64,000 nucleotides of DNA from an uncultured Opitutia bacterium (GTDB lineage: Bacteria; Verrucomicrobiota; Verrucomicrobiia; Opitutales; CAJWYM01): positions 1 to 64,000 of the forward strand of contig CAJWYM010000001.1 of assembly GCA_913049555.1 (NCBI GenBank), in the 5' to 3' direction. Within the stretch, counting starts at the first letter, position 1. Each line of letters begins with the position of its first letter. Below are positions 10,028 to 20,447 of the stretch, piece after piece. The notes beneath the pieces were generated by a model, which was not told the origin of the DNA, made no database searches, and worked only from the letters and a program-made list of their open reading frames with translations. The translations under genes were made by a program, and so were the position numbers.

Positions 10028-11032
10028 ATGCTAAAGTGGAAATTGATGATTATTAATTATCAAAGGACTTGTATACAAATGATAATGCTCTGCTTATTTG
10101 GAGTAGGATCTTTGGTGGCACAGATAAAGGAAGTGGATTCAGGAGTTCTTGTAAATGCAGAGGCTATGGCGGATCGCACCCCCGAACTGACTTATCGAGA
10201 TGCTTTAATATTTGGGCTTGTTGAGGGATTGACTGAGTATTTACCAGTCTCCTCTACCGGCCATTTAATTATTGTGAAGAAATGGATGAATTTCCATGTG
10301 GGTGAAGATTTTGAACAAGCCATTGACGCTTATTTAATAGTAATTCAGTTCGGTGCTATATTGGCTGTTTTTGTAATCTATTGGAGACAGCTTGCATCCA
10401 TTGTATTTGGATTTTTTGGTCTGAGTCCAACCGGTTTGATATTAGGACGTAATCTGATCCTAGCTTTTACACCCGCTGCAGTTATTGGCTTTTTGTTTCA
10501 TGATTGGATTAAAGCAACGCTTTTTGGAATTGGACCGGTAGTATTCGCTTTAATAGCGGGAGCAGTCCTTATGATTTCGGTAGAATTATATATGAAACGT
10601 TATCGAGCGATGCATGGGGGCGATGGTCATGGATTTTATCAAGGGGGCGCTCATCTGCATCAGTTGACTGTTTTACAATGTCTAGTGATCGGTTTTCTTC
10701 AGTGTTTTGCGATGTGGCCCGGAACAAGTCGCTCCATGATGACTATTGTTGGTGGGTATTGGGTTGGTTTAACTCCAGCGAGAGCAGCAGAGTTTAGTTT
10801 TTTACTTGGATTGATTACTCTCAGTGGGGCCTCTTGCTATGAATGGTTTAAAGAGGGAGATGTCATGATGAAGCATCTCAGCTTAGGGCCTAGTATCTTA
10901 GGAATCATTGTTTCTGGGATTTCGGCAGCCCTAGCAATACGCTTTTTTGTATCTTTTCTATCAAAAAAAGGATTGTCCATATTTGCCTACTACAGAATCC
11001 TATTGGCCTTTGTTGTTTTATTTTTTGCATAG
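10028..11032 (+). CDS. uppP: Undecaprenyl-diphosphatase (BacA/UppP)
   Basis: EGLTEYLPVSSTGHLIIV and WPGTSRSMMTI; multi-TM; N-terminal extension, start uncertain. Confidence 0.92.
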   Translation: MLKWKLMIINYQRTCIQMIMLCLFGVGSLVAQIKEVDSGVLVNAEAMADRTPELTYRDALIFGLVEGLTEYLPVSSTGHLIIVKKWMNFHVGEDFEQAIDAYLIVIQFGAILAVFVIYWRQLASIVFGFFGLSPTGLILGRNLILAFTPAAVIGFLFHDWIKATLFGIGPVVFALIAGAVLMISVELYMKRYRAMHGGDGHGFYQGGAHLHQLTVLQCLVIGFLQCFAMWPGTSRSMMTIVGGYWVGLTPARAAEFSFLLGLITLSGASCYEWFKEGDVMMKHLSLGPSILGIIVSGISAALAIRFFVSFLSKKGLSIFAYYRILLAFVVLFFA

Positions 11033-11614
11033 ATGTATATGAATTCAAGATCCACTAGCAAAGTCTTAGATAACTATTCAGGGCAATTGCTTTTAGCGCA
11101 TCCCAGTTTAAAAGACCCGAATTTTGAAAAAACAGTTGTTTTAGTCTCTGTCCATTCTGATGAAGGAACCATTGGAATTGTTCTCAATAGGCCAATTGGA
11201 AAAAATTTGTCCGAGATTGATCCCAATCATTCCAATGATTTGTGTTCAGATTTACCTGTATTTGATGGGGGTCCGGTGGCGACGGATCAAATTATTGTGG
11301 TAGCTTGGCAATTTATAGATTCTGAGAATTTGCAGGGATTTAAATTGTATTTTGGAATTACCCTAGATAAGGCTAGTGAGTTGATGCAAGCCAATCCCGA
11401 AACTTGCGTTCAATGTTATCTTGGTCACTCCGGTTGGGAAAAAGATCAATTGGATTATGAAATTAAAGAAGGTGCTTGGGTTGCGGTTGCATTACAAACT
11501 GAAGAATGGTTGGATGGGGATGATGGTTCAAATTTATGGAAGAAACTGATTGGAAAGACCAGCGTTGAGATGAAATTACTTGTCAATGCCCCCGAGGATC
11601 CTTTTAAAAATTAG
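11033..11614 (+). CDS. YqgE/AlgH family protein
   Basis: GQLLLAHPSLKDPNFEKTVVLV...GTIGIVLNRPIG, FDGGPV, YLGHSGWEKDQLDYEI. Confidence 0.9.
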   Translation: MYMNSRSTSKVLDNYSGQLLLAHPSLKDPNFEKTVVLVSVHSDEGTIGIVLNRPIGKNLSEIDPNHSNDLCSDLPVFDGGPVATDQIIVVAWQFIDSENLQGFKLYFGITLDKASELMQANPETCVQCYLGHSGWEKDQLDYEIKEGAWVAVALQTEEWLDGDDGSNLWKKLIGKTSVEMKLLVNAPEDPFKN

Positions 11615-11619
11615 AGGCG

Positions 11620-12462
11620 ATGAAGAATTCATCTGAGATTTTAGAAGTTCAACAATTATCAATTCAGTTTAAGGGTAGGAGAGGAAATGTGGATGCGGTT
11701 AAAGGAATCTCTTTTTCCGTTCCTTATGGTAAAACTTTAGCGGTTGTTGGTGAAAGTGGAAGTGGTAAATCTGTGACTGCAATGGCTTGCACTCAGTTAC
11801 TTCCAAAGCCTCCAATTTGTGAAGTAAGTGGTGAAATTTGGTTTGAAGGCAGAAATCTTTTAGCTTTATCTGAAGAAGAAATTCGAACGGTTCGGGGGTC
11901 TGGGATCGCATATATTTTTCAAGAACCTTCTACTTCTTTAAATCCTGTATATACAATTGGTTTTCAAATTGCTGAAGCGATTCATTTGCATATCAAGAAT
12001 CCTGGAGATGTTCACTTGCGAGTTATTGAACTGCTGGATCTTGTTGGAATCCGAGATCCAGAGAAACGTTTTGGAGCCTATCCACATGAGTTGAGCGGAG
12101 GCATGCAGCAACGAGTTATGATTGCCATTGCTCTTGCTTGTGAACCAAAACTTTTGATAGCAGATGAGCCTACCACTGCTTTGGATGTTACTATTCAAAA
12201 GCAAATCATGGATTTGCTTCTTGATTTGAAGCGTAAACTTAAGATGTCTATTATTCTAATCACCCACAATTTTGGAATTGTAAATGGATTTGCAGACGAA
12301 GTGATGGTTCTATTTAGAGGAGAAGTAGTCGAATTCGGTTCTGTCAAAGATGTGCTGAAAACTCCTAGGCATCCATACACAAAAGCTTTGATTGGTTGTA
12401 TTCCCAGACTGAATCAGAAGAAAAGGCGTTTAACAACAATTGATCATGAGATTGTCAGTTGA
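11620..12462 (+). CDS. Oligopeptide/dipeptide ABC transporter ATP-binding protein (OppD/DppD-like)
   Basis: [33 protein letters not shown]-terminal [14 protein letters not shown]. Confidence 0.92.
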   Translation: MKNSSEILEVQQLSIQFKGRRGNVDAVKGISFSVPYGKTLAVVGESGSGKSVTAMACTQLLPKPPICEVSGEIWFEGRNLLALSEEEIRTVRGSGIAYIFQEPSTSLNPVYTIGFQIAEAIHLHIKNPGDVHLRVIELLDLVGIRDPEKRFGAYPHELSGGMQQRVMIAIALACEPKLLIADEPTTALDVTIQKQIMDLLLDLKRKLKMSIILITHNFGIVNGFADEVMVLFRGEVVEFGSVKDVLKTPRHPYTKALIGCIPRLNQKKRRLTTIDHEIVS

Positions 12463-12465
12463 GTT

Positions 12466-13257
12466 ATGAGTGAAGTATTGTTACAGGTTAAAAACTTAAA
12501 AGTTCATTTTCCGGTTAAAGGTGGAGTTCTAGGAAGGGTTGTTGACACTATACGAGCGGTGGATGATGTAAGTTTTGAGATTCATAAGTGCAAAACTTTA
12601 GGTTTGGTTGGGGAGAGTGGCAGTGGTAAAACTACGGTTGGTAGATCGATTCTTAAGCTTGCCCCAGTCACTCAGGGAGAAATTTATTACGATGGAAAAG
12701 AAATTGTTTCTATGCAAAAGAGGCCCTTTTTCCCATATCGTAAAAAAATACAAATGATTTTTCAGGATCCTTTCAATTCCTTAAATCCTCGAATGAAAGT
12801 AGAGGATATAATTTCAGAGCCTCTTGAAATTCATTTTAAAAAAATGAGCCGATTGGATCGTCAAAAGAGAATTTTCAACTTATTAGATAAGGTGGAACTC
12901 AGCAAAGATTCTATGATGAGATATCCCCACGAATTCAGCGGTGGACAAAGACAAAGAATTGGAATTGCTCGTGCACTGGCAGTAGAACCCGATTTTATTG
13001 TTTGTGATGAAGCAGTCAGTGCTTTGGATGTTTCTGTTCAAGCGCAAGTGGTTAATTTATTGCAGGATCTTCAAGCGGAACTTGGATTGACTTATTTATT
13101 CATTGCTCATGATTTAGCAGTTGTTCAGCATATTAGTGATTCTATTGCAGTTATGAATAAAGGGAAAATAGTGGAACAGGGCCCCTCTGACGAAATATGT
13201 CAAAATCCTAAGCAGGCTTACACTCAAAATTTATTGGATGCTGCACCGATCCTCTAA
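12466..13257 (+). CDS. Oligopeptide/dipeptide ABC transporter ATP-binding protein (OppF/DppF-like)
   Basis: [53 protein letters not shown]. Confidence 0.92.
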   Translation: MSEVLLQVKNLKVHFPVKGGVLGRVVDTIRAVDDVSFEIHKCKTLGLVGESGSGKTTVGRSILKLAPVTQGEIYYDGKEIVSMQKRPFFPYRKKIQMIFQDPFNSLNPRMKVEDIISEPLEIHFKKMSRLDRQKRIFNLLDKVELSKDSMMRYPHEFSGGQRQRIGIARALAVEPDFIVCDEAVSALDVSVQAQVVNLLQDLQAELGLTYLFIAHDLAVVQHISDSIAVMNKGKIVEQGPSDEICQNPKQAYTQNLLDAAPIL

Positions 13258-13423
13258 GTTGTTATGCATGCTTGTTTTACAAATTCAATATTCTATCTAG
13301 TAAGATCTTTGAGAAGAGTAGATTGAAAATTACATTGGAACTTTGGCTATAATTAGGTAATTATGAAGGAATATAATCCCCTTGATTTGGATATAAATTA
13401 ATCGTTAACAGGTAGAAAATAGT

Positions 13424-15403
13424 ATGAATAAAGAATTACTTACAGAAGCAGCTAATATCTCAAGAGGTCTTTCTATGGACGCAGTGCATGCATGCAACTC
13501 AGGACATCTTGGTTTGCCGCTAGGTGCTGCAGATATCGGTGCCGTTTTATTTGGGGACACCATGGTTTATAATCCAGCAAATCCCAATTGGTTGAATCGA
13601 GATCGTTTTATTTTGTCTGCAGGTCATGGGAGTATGTTTCTTTACAGTTGGTTGCATTTAAGTGGTTATGATCTTCCATTGGAAGAGGTCAAAAGTTTTA
13701 GAAAATTACATAGCAAAACTCCTGGGCATCCAGAGTTTGGTGAAACAGTGGGTGTAGAGTGCACCACAGGACCATTAGGTCAAGGAGTCGGGAATGCTGT
13801 TGGGATGGCTATTAGCGCAAAAATGGCTGCTGAAAAATTCAATACGAACGAGCATACAATATTTGATTACAATGTGTTTTGTCTCGCTGGAGACGGTTGT
13901 TTACAAGAAGGGGTTGCTGCTGAGTCCGCATCCATTTGTGCCCACTTAGGGTTGGACAACTTGGTTTTAATCTACGATTCCAATGATGTTACATTAGACG
14001 CTATGGCGGATGCTTCTCAAAGTGAGAGTGCAGCGGGTCGTTTCAAAGCTTATGGCTTTGATGTTGTAACAATTGACGGACATGATTTGGATGCGATTAA
14101 GGAGGCGTTGGATTTCGCTCGATCTAACAAAAATGGGAAACCTAAATTAATTGAATGCAAAACTACTATCGGGAAAGGGATTCCTCAAGTTGCTGGAACT
14201 GCTAGTGCTCATGGCGAAGGGGGTGCAAAATTTGTTGAGGAATCACGGAGTGGGCTTGGACTTCCTGACGGTAGTTTTTATGTTTCTGAAGCTGTAAAAG
14301 AATTTTTTGCAGAAAGAAATGCTGAAGCAGCGAACAAAAACTCACAGTGGCAAGTAAATTTCGACGCTTGGGAGTCTGCGAATCCAGACTTAGCTGACCT
14401 GCTTCGGGGGGGGATTGCTAAAGATGTGCCTGCAGATCTTTCAATTAAAATACCAGAGTTTGATACCTCAAAAAAGATTGCGACTCGTGTTGCAGGTGAG
14501 AAGGTTTTAAATGACATTGCTGCAGCAATGCCTCTTGTGACAAGCGGGAGTGCTGATTTGCATGGTTCTACAAAGAATTACATCAAGGATGGTAAAGATT
14601 TCACTCGGGACAATGCAGATGCAAAAAATATTTTATACGGTATAAGAGAACATGCGATGGGAGCGATTATGAATGGAATTGCTTACTCGGGTATATTCCG
14701 CACTTCAGGAGCTACGTTTGCTACTTTTAGCGATTATATGCGTCCCTCAGTTCGATTAGCTGCTCTTTGCAAATTGCCTGTTTTCTACATTTGGACTCAT
14801 GATTCTGTGGGTGTAGGTGAAGATGGTCCTACCCACCAACCTGTAGAAATTACCAGTGCTCTTCGCTGTATTCCTGGATTGGATGTAATCAGACCTGCGG
14901 ATCCAGAGGAAACAGCTGGAGCTTATATTTCTGCTATCAATAGTATAGACAATCCAACCGCTTTAATACTGTCTAGGCAAGGGCTGCCTTTTATCGAGGG
15001 CCTCACTGCTCAAGAAAAGAGAGAGGGAGTCTTAAAGGGAGCCTACATCGTTAAAAAAGAAACAACCGAGTTAGAGACTATCTTGCTTGCTTCTGGATCA
15101 GAACTTCAACTTGCAATTGCAGCTGCAAAGGAATTGGGTTCTGGAATTCGGGTTGTGTCCGTTCCTTGCATGGAGATTTTTGATCGACAAAATGAGGATT
15201 ATAGAGAGAGTTTGCTTCCTTTGAAATGTACCCAAAGGGTTGCGATTGAAGCTGGTATTTCAGGTTTGTGGCACAAGTATACTGGTTTGAAAGGAAAAGT
15301 AATCGGAATTGATCGTTTTGGTTTGAGTGCTCCAGGAGATATCGTGATGGAACAACTTGGAATGACCACTCATAAAGTAATCGAAGCTGTCGGTGAATTA
15401 TGA
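13424..15403 (+). CDS. tkt: Transketolase
   Basis: [62 protein letters not shown]. Confidence 0.95.
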   Translation: MNKELLTEAANISRGLSMDAVHACNSGHLGLPLGAADIGAVLFGDTMVYNPANPNWLNRDRFILSAGHGSMFLYSWLHLSGYDLPLEEVKSFRKLHSKTPGHPEFGETVGVECTTGPLGQGVGNAVGMAISAKMAAEKFNTNEHTIFDYNVFCLAGDGCLQEGVAAESASICAHLGLDNLVLIYDSNDVTLDAMADASQSESAAGRFKAYGFDVVTIDGHDLDAIKEALDFARSNKNGKPKLIECKTTIGKGIPQVAGTASAHGEGGAKFVEESRSGLGLPDGSFYVSEAVKEFFAERNAEAANKNSQWQVNFDAWESANPDLADLLRGGIAKDVPADLSIKIPEFDTSKKIATRVAGEKVLNDIAAAMPLVTSGSADLHGSTKNYIKDGKDFTRDNADAKNILYGIREHAMGAIMNGIAYSGIFRTSGATFATFSDYMRPSVRLAALCKLPVFYIWTHDSVGVGEDGPTHQPVEITSALRCIPGLDVIRPADPEETAGAYISAINSIDNPTALILSRQGLPFIEGLTAQEKREGVLKGAYIVKKETTELETILLASGSELQLAIAAAKELGSGIRVVSVPCMEIFDRQNEDYRESLLPLKCTQRVAIEAGISGLWHKYTGLKGKVIGIDRFGLSAPGDIVMEQLGMTTHKVIEAVGEL

Positions 15404-15447
15404 TTGTTATGATTTAAAATGAAATTTTTGTAATCGAGTTTATCTGA

Positions 15448-15481
15448 GGGACTTCATTTGTATAAATGAAGTCCCTTTTTT
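15448..15481 (+). terminator. Rho-independent terminator downstream of tkt
   Basis: Perfect 12-bp stem GGGACTTCATTT-GTAT-AAATGAAGTCCC followed by a T6 run. Confidence 0.93.
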
Positions 15482-15525
15482 GTAGCCTTTTAGTCAATTT
15501 ACAATATTGTTGTTTTTATTTTATT

Positions 15526-16698
15526 ATGAAAGATCAAAACAAATTAAGTAAAAAGTTCAAATTTCCTCTTAACCGAGTGGATTGGACTAACACTCTGTTT
15601 TTATTGGGAACTTTAATAGTCTCTCTAACAATTGTGCCTTTTTATATATGGCAGCATGGAGCTGATTGGTCGAAGGTGGACATTTTGTTTCATTCTATTC
15701 TTTTCTTTTTTTATTATTGTTTTACAGGAATGAGTATTACTCTCGGTTACCACCGCTTATTCTCACATATTTCTTTCAAGGCAAAGTGGCCCGTCAAGTT
15801 ATTCACCTTAGTTTTTGGCGCTGCTGCATTTGAAAACTCAGCGCTTGATTGGTCTGCAGACCATCGGAGACATCATAAACATGTGGACACGGACTTAGAC
15901 CCATACAATATTAATGAAGGTCTTTTTTATGCTCATATTGGTTGGTTGTTATTTAAGTTGCGTCCAATACCTCCGCTAAACAACGTAAAAGATTTACTCA
16001 ATGATAAATGGGTGGTTTGGCAGCATAACTGGTGGAAACCTGTCGCCTTTTTCACTAGTTTTGTGGTTCCTTTTGCTCTCGGATTTTCTTATGGAGGTTA
16101 TGAGCATGCATGGGCGGCTTTATTGATTTCTGGATTTTTGCGCATTGTAGCTGTTCAACATTCTACTTTTTTTATTAATAGTTTTTGCCATTGGATCGGA
16201 AATCGTCCGTACTCCTCTCATTGTACTGCAAGAGATAGTTGGATTATGGCTTTGGTGACTTTTGGTGAAGGATACCACAATTATCATCATGAGTTTCAGC
16301 ATGATTATAGAAATGGGGTCAAGCCTTGGCAGTTTGACCCTACTAAATGGACTATCTGGTTCATGTCTTTGTTTGGACTGACTTATAATCTTAGAAGAGT
16401 CGCAGATGCAAATATTTTAAGAAGAGAGTTCATTGAAACGGAATTAAAAGTAAAACGCCAATTGGAAATCCTTTCTGAAGTTGAGATTTCATCCATTCCT
16501 CAAGAGTATATCTTGAACTCGATCGAATATTTGAAGTCAAGCGCTGAGGTAATTAAAAAAGTTACCGACGAACTGCAGGCGATGGCTAACAAAAAGATTG
16601 ATTTATCAAAATCAAAGTTTATCCAAATGAGAAGAGAGATGGATGTCATTCTTGGGCATATCCAAATTATTAGCCAAGCAAAGTTGAAGATGGCATAG
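15526..16698 (+). CDS. Acyl-CoA (delta-9) fatty acid desaturase
   Basis: Histidine boxes GYHRLFSH, DHRRHHKHVD, EGYHNYHHEF; start set at 15526 because the longer ORF overlaps the tkt terminator. Confidence 0.9.
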   Translation: MKDQNKLSKKFKFPLNRVDWTNTLFLLGTLIVSLTIVPFYIWQHGADWSKVDILFHSILFFFYYCFTGMSITLGYHRLFSHISFKAKWPVKLFTLVFGAAAFENSALDWSADHRRHHKHVDTDLDPYNINEGLFYAHIGWLLFKLRPIPPLNNVKDLLNDKWVVWQHNWWKPVAFFTSFVVPFALGFSYGGYEHAWAALLISGFLRIVAVQHSTFFINSFCHWIGNRPYSSHCTARDSWIMALVTFGEGYHNYHHEFQHDYRNGVKPWQFDPTKWTIWFMSLFGLTYNLRRVADANILRREFIETELKVKRQLEILSEVEISSIPQEYILNSIEYLKSSAEVIKKVTDELQAMANKKIDLSKSKFIQMRREMDVILGHIQIISQAKLKMA

Positions 16699-16715
16699 GT
16701 TGGTTTGAGATCCTA

Positions 16716-16991
16716 GTGAGTGCTCCGAAAAAAAAGAGATCTAATACTAATAAAGACGATTTAACAAAATCTAGGAAAAAACTTGAAAATCGGGATGCTA
16801 GAACCTACCGGATGGTTCCAATACAGCCCCATGATCACAATACTCCGCTCGATTACAAGAGGAGAACACAGATCCCTGAAAAGGTTCAATACTGGGACCT
16901 ATTTGCTTGGATGGCGGTCTTTGTTTTTGTGTGGTTGGTTATTTTTATAATCTTATATTCTGAAAATCCTACAATTTTTACCACCAATTGA
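16716..16991 (+). CDS. Small hypothetical protein with one C-terminal TM helix
   Basis: GTG-start ORF 18 bp after the desaturase; charged N-terminus then WDLFAWMAVFVFVWLVIFIILY. Confidence 0.55.
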   Translation: MSAPKKKRSNTNKDDLTKSRKKLENRDARTYRMVPIQPHDHNTPLDYKRRTQIPEKVQYWDLFAWMAVFVFVWLVIFIILYSENPTIFTTN

Positions 16992-17172
16992 AATTTGTTT
17001 GAGATGATTAATTTCTCAAGTGGTTGTAAATGGATCTCTAATTTTCAACCATTATTAGGAAGCTCTATTAGGGGCTTAATTGCATTTATTCTCAAAAGTT
17101 CCGCAATTCTTAAACCTAAAAAATCTGTCGAGAAATGGAAATTTCCTCTTTTTTCCTAGCTGAAATATTTTA

Positions 17173-19008
17173 TTATTTGTAATCTATGTTGGATTTAAGA
17201 ATTTGATTGCTCTCTGAAAGTCCACCGACTCTATTTCTTTGGAGCCAGAGTTTTGAGTGTTTTTCAAGAATATCAAATGTTAAGAGATCCATTTTTGTTA
17301 GATCAGGATGCCCTCTTTTTGTTAGGTCCATAAATTTAAGGAATGTAAATTGTAAAATATTCAGCGTGTGGAGAATTTCATCCTTAACCATTAGACACTC
17401 TTCATTTTGATGAATGATATTTTCCACAGAATTTCTAATATCTAAGACTTCTTGATAAAACTTTGAAATGGCTTGGGAATTCAATTTTGGAAAAGTTTTT
17501 TCCATACTTGCTCGGTTGTATCCTTGAGAGGTCAGTAAATTATGGATCAGTGAAGAGTTGATTGGATGCCACACTCCTTTGTCAACCAGATGTCCAAGTT
17601 TTTCGAGAGCCTTTGCTAAATCGGTATTTGAAGTGTTTAGTATTTCTTTAGCTAAAATAGAAGGAACTTTGTCATTTATAGAGCTTTTATGGTTCCATGA
17701 GTATAAAGATGCCAATACGAATGGAGTGTATGATATGGATATCATTTGATGATGACCGCCATCTCCCCAATCTGTAACTAAATATCCAATAGCTCCATTT
17801 TTTACGCCATTCAAGGCGGCATTTTTTAAGTTTTCTTTTGCATTCCCCAATCTTCCTGATATCGACAACCAAGAAGAAGTTCCAGGGCAAACGTAGAAAG
17901 GGATTCCAGATTTTTTAAAATGAGGACATTGTTCTGAATATGGAGAGGAAGCTTCATAGCCCCAATTCATTGCAATTATATTTTCTGGTAATTCTGAAAT
18001 GAGTTCTGGATTTTTTATAATAATATCTCCCCAGAACATCATGCTTCTACCCCTTTTATCCAATTCTTTGTATATTTTTTTAAGAAACTTTAAGTACACG
18101 TGCTCTTTGCCAATTTTTTGAGCCTGTTTCTTTGATTTGCCAAGTCCAAGCTCCCAAGTCTCATCCCCTCCAATATTGACGATGCTTGTTGAAAAATTAG
18201 GAAAATATTCGTCGAAAAGTGACTTTATAAAGTCGAGAGATTTTTGGTTTGGATTTAAGGTGGTACCATGCGTAAATTGGACATGATTGATCGGGTGTTC
18301 AAAACCGTCTTCGCATTCAGCCAAATGTTTGTATTCCTCGTGCTTTAACCATCTCTCAAAATGCCCAAAAGAGTTCATATTTGCAACCAGTTCAATATCA
18401 TGCTGTAGGCAATATCGATCCAGTTCTCTGATCTGCGGAGCTGTTAGAGGACTCGATTCTGCCCAAACTTTTTTATGATTTTTATAAGCATAAGTATGTT
18501 CGATATAAAGTTGGAGTTGTGTAAATCTCATTTTTTCCATCCAGCGAATCGTCCGTTTCAATGTTTCCATTGAGGGAACTTTACAACGACTAATATCTAA
18601 CATAATCCCTCGATTTTCAAAGTCAGGACCATCTTCAATCGAAACGCATCGTATGCTGCGATCGCTTTGCTCTATGATCTGCACAAGTGTATGCAATGCA
18701 TATTTTATTGCACGTTCACAACTCGCTTTTATGGATATACTTTTAGACTTTACTTTTATTTGATAATGCTGAGATTTCAGCTTACCGGAGTATTCGACAC
18801 GGATAGAACCTTTACATTTCTGTAGGGAATCCGAAAAATTATAACCCAGTCGAAATTTCAAGGCGGCATCTAGGACTTCGAGGTAAGGAAGAACACTTTT
18901 TTTAGGAATCCCTTTTCCAAAGGATATTTTCTGGATCAGACAAAGCTCTAAAGTTCGTTTTGAATAGAAAATATTATGAGGTTGGGGATAGATGGAATAA
19001 GCACTCAC
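17173..19008 (-). CDS. Glycoside hydrolase family 20 (beta-N-acetylhexosaminidase-like)
   Basis: FENRGIMLDISRCKVPSMETLKR, INIGGDETWELG catalytic D-E pair. Confidence 0.85.
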   Translation of the reverse strand: MSAYSIYPQPHNIFYSKRTLELCLIQKISFGKGIPKKSVLPYLEVLDAALKFRLGYNFSDSLQKCKGSIRVEYSGKLKSQHYQIKVKSKSISIKASCERAIKYALHTLVQIIEQSDRSIRCVSIEDGPDFENRGIMLDISRCKVPSMETLKRTIRWMEKMRFTQLQLYIEHTYAYKNHKKVWAESSPLTAPQIRELDRYCLQHDIELVANMNSFGHFERWLKHEEYKHLAECEDGFEHPINHVQFTHGTTLNPNQKSLDFIKSLFDEYFPNFSTSIVNIGGDETWELGLGKSKKQAQKIGKEHVYLKFLKKIYKELDKRGRSMMFWGDIIIKNPELISELPENIIAMNWGYEASSPYSEQCPHFKKSGIPFYVCPGTSSWLSISGRLGNAKENLKNAALNGVKNGAIGYLVTDWGDGGHHQMISISYTPFVLASLYSWNHKSSINDKVPSILAKEILNTSNTDLAKALEKLGHLVDKGVWHPINSSLIHNLLTSQGYNRASMEKTFPKLNSQAISKFYQEVLDIRNSVENIIHQNEECLMVKDEILHTLNILQFTFLKFMDLTKRGHPDLTKMDLLTFDILEKHSKLWLQRNRVGGLSESNQILKSNIDYK

Positions 19009-19046
19009 TCAATCCAACTTTATGGATCCCATTATGGAAGTCTAGA

Positions 19047-20447
19047 TTATAAAATATCCAAAGCTTGATCTAAAATGGGCTTCCATTTTTTAGCAGTTTT
19101 TGGAGCCAGCAATCCCACTCGAGTCCTCCTTTGCAATATATCTTCTGCATTGAAAGCATATTCTTCTTTTTTCAAAGATCGGGCCAAATTTCTTCCTCTA
19201 ATTATGAGTTCTTGATTGATAGGTTCTTTGCAATAGAGAGCCTCCGCTTGATGCCATAATTTTAAATGATTGTTGATTTGAATCTCATGACCCAAGCTTA
19301 TCGTTGGTTTTAAATGATTCAATTTCTCTAAGAAATTGATTGTATCCTCACCTATTTTTCTGAAAGTCGTCCATTTCCCTCCCGAGATAGAAAGCATTCC
19401 GGATTCACTGAAAAACATGCGGTGTTCTCTGGATATTTTTGAGGTGTTTTTTGTAGAATTCTGATTAGAAAGGGGTCTAATTCCTGAAAATGTTGAAATG
19501 ATATCTTTTTGCTCAATATTCACATCATAAATGGATCTTATTCCAGATAATATAAACTCTACCTCCTCATTAGAAACTTTGGGTTCGGACCCTAAATGTT
19601 TCATTTCAACATCCGTTGTCCCTGCAAGTATAATTCCTTTCCAAGGTAAAATAAAAAGAACTCGTCCATCCTTTGTTCTGGGTAGGATTAAACCATCTTT
19701 TTGTTTGAATCTGTTAGAATTTATTAAAAGGTGACTTCCTCGACTGAATCGGATTGTTTTCTTTGTGTTTTTTGAATTTTCCAAATTACATAAACGATCT
19801 AAAAAAGGTCCAGTAGCATTTATTAAGTGCTTGTACTTTAAAGTAATTTCATTGCCTTTTTTATGGTCGATACAAGCGATTTGTTTCCTTTTGGAGTCAA
19901 TACGAATTACTTCTGTGTAGTTGACTGCAGTTCCTGAGTAATCATAAATGGATCTTGCCAATTGAATTGCTAATCGAGAATCATCAAATTGTGCATCATA
20001 GAAAAGAATACCTCCATTAAAGGTCCGTTTTAAATAAGGTACCGATTTTATCAGTTGTTCTTTACTGAGCCATTTAGAGCGACGTATATTGTTAGAGCCC
20101 GCTAATTGGTCATAAGTAAAAATACCAAGCTTGTAATAGTTCTTCTCAATGAAGGAACTTGTTGGCAAAATAATGCTTCGTTCTTTTACAATCTCAGGAA
20201 TTTTCTCTAACAAAAAAGACCGCTCTAATAAAGCTTCTCGGACAAGTCTTAAATTGCCTTGCTTTAAATAGCGAACACCTCCATGGATTAATTTTGTGCT
20301 TTTTGAGGATGTGTAAGAGGCAAAGTCTCCTCGTTCAATTAGAAGAGTCCTATAACCTCGAGATGCACTTTCTAGAGCTGTTCCGAGTCCGCTAGCACCC
20401 CCTCCGACAACAATGGTGTCCCATTCATTATTCATGAGCAGATTCAA
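19047..20447 (-). CDS. glpD: Glycerol-3-phosphate dehydrogenase (FAD)
   Basis: VVGGGASGLGTALESASRGYRTLLIERGDFASYTSSKSTKLIHGGVRYL. Confidence 0.93.
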   Translation of the reverse strand: MNLLMNNEWDTIVVGGGASGLGTALESASRGYRTLLIERGDFASYTSSKSTKLIHGGVRYLKQGNLRLVREALLERSFLLEKIPEIVKERSIILPTSSFIEKNYYKLGIFTYDQLAGSNNIRRSKWLSKEQLIKSVPYLKRTFNGGILFYDAQFDDSRLAIQLARSIYDYSGTAVNYTEVIRIDSKRKQIACIDHKKGNEITLKYKHLINATGPFLDRLCNLENSKNTKKTIRFSRGSHLLINSNRFKQKDGLILPRTKDGRVLFILPWKGIILAGTTDVEMKHLGSEPKVSNEEVEFILSGIRSIYDVNIEQKDIISTFSGIRPLSNQNSTKNTSKISREHRMFFSESGMLSISGGKWTTFRKIGEDTINFLEKLNHLKPTISLGHEIQINNHLKLWHQAEALYCKEPINQELIIRGRNLARSLKKEEYAFNAEDILQRRTRVGLLAPKTAKKWKPILDQALDIL

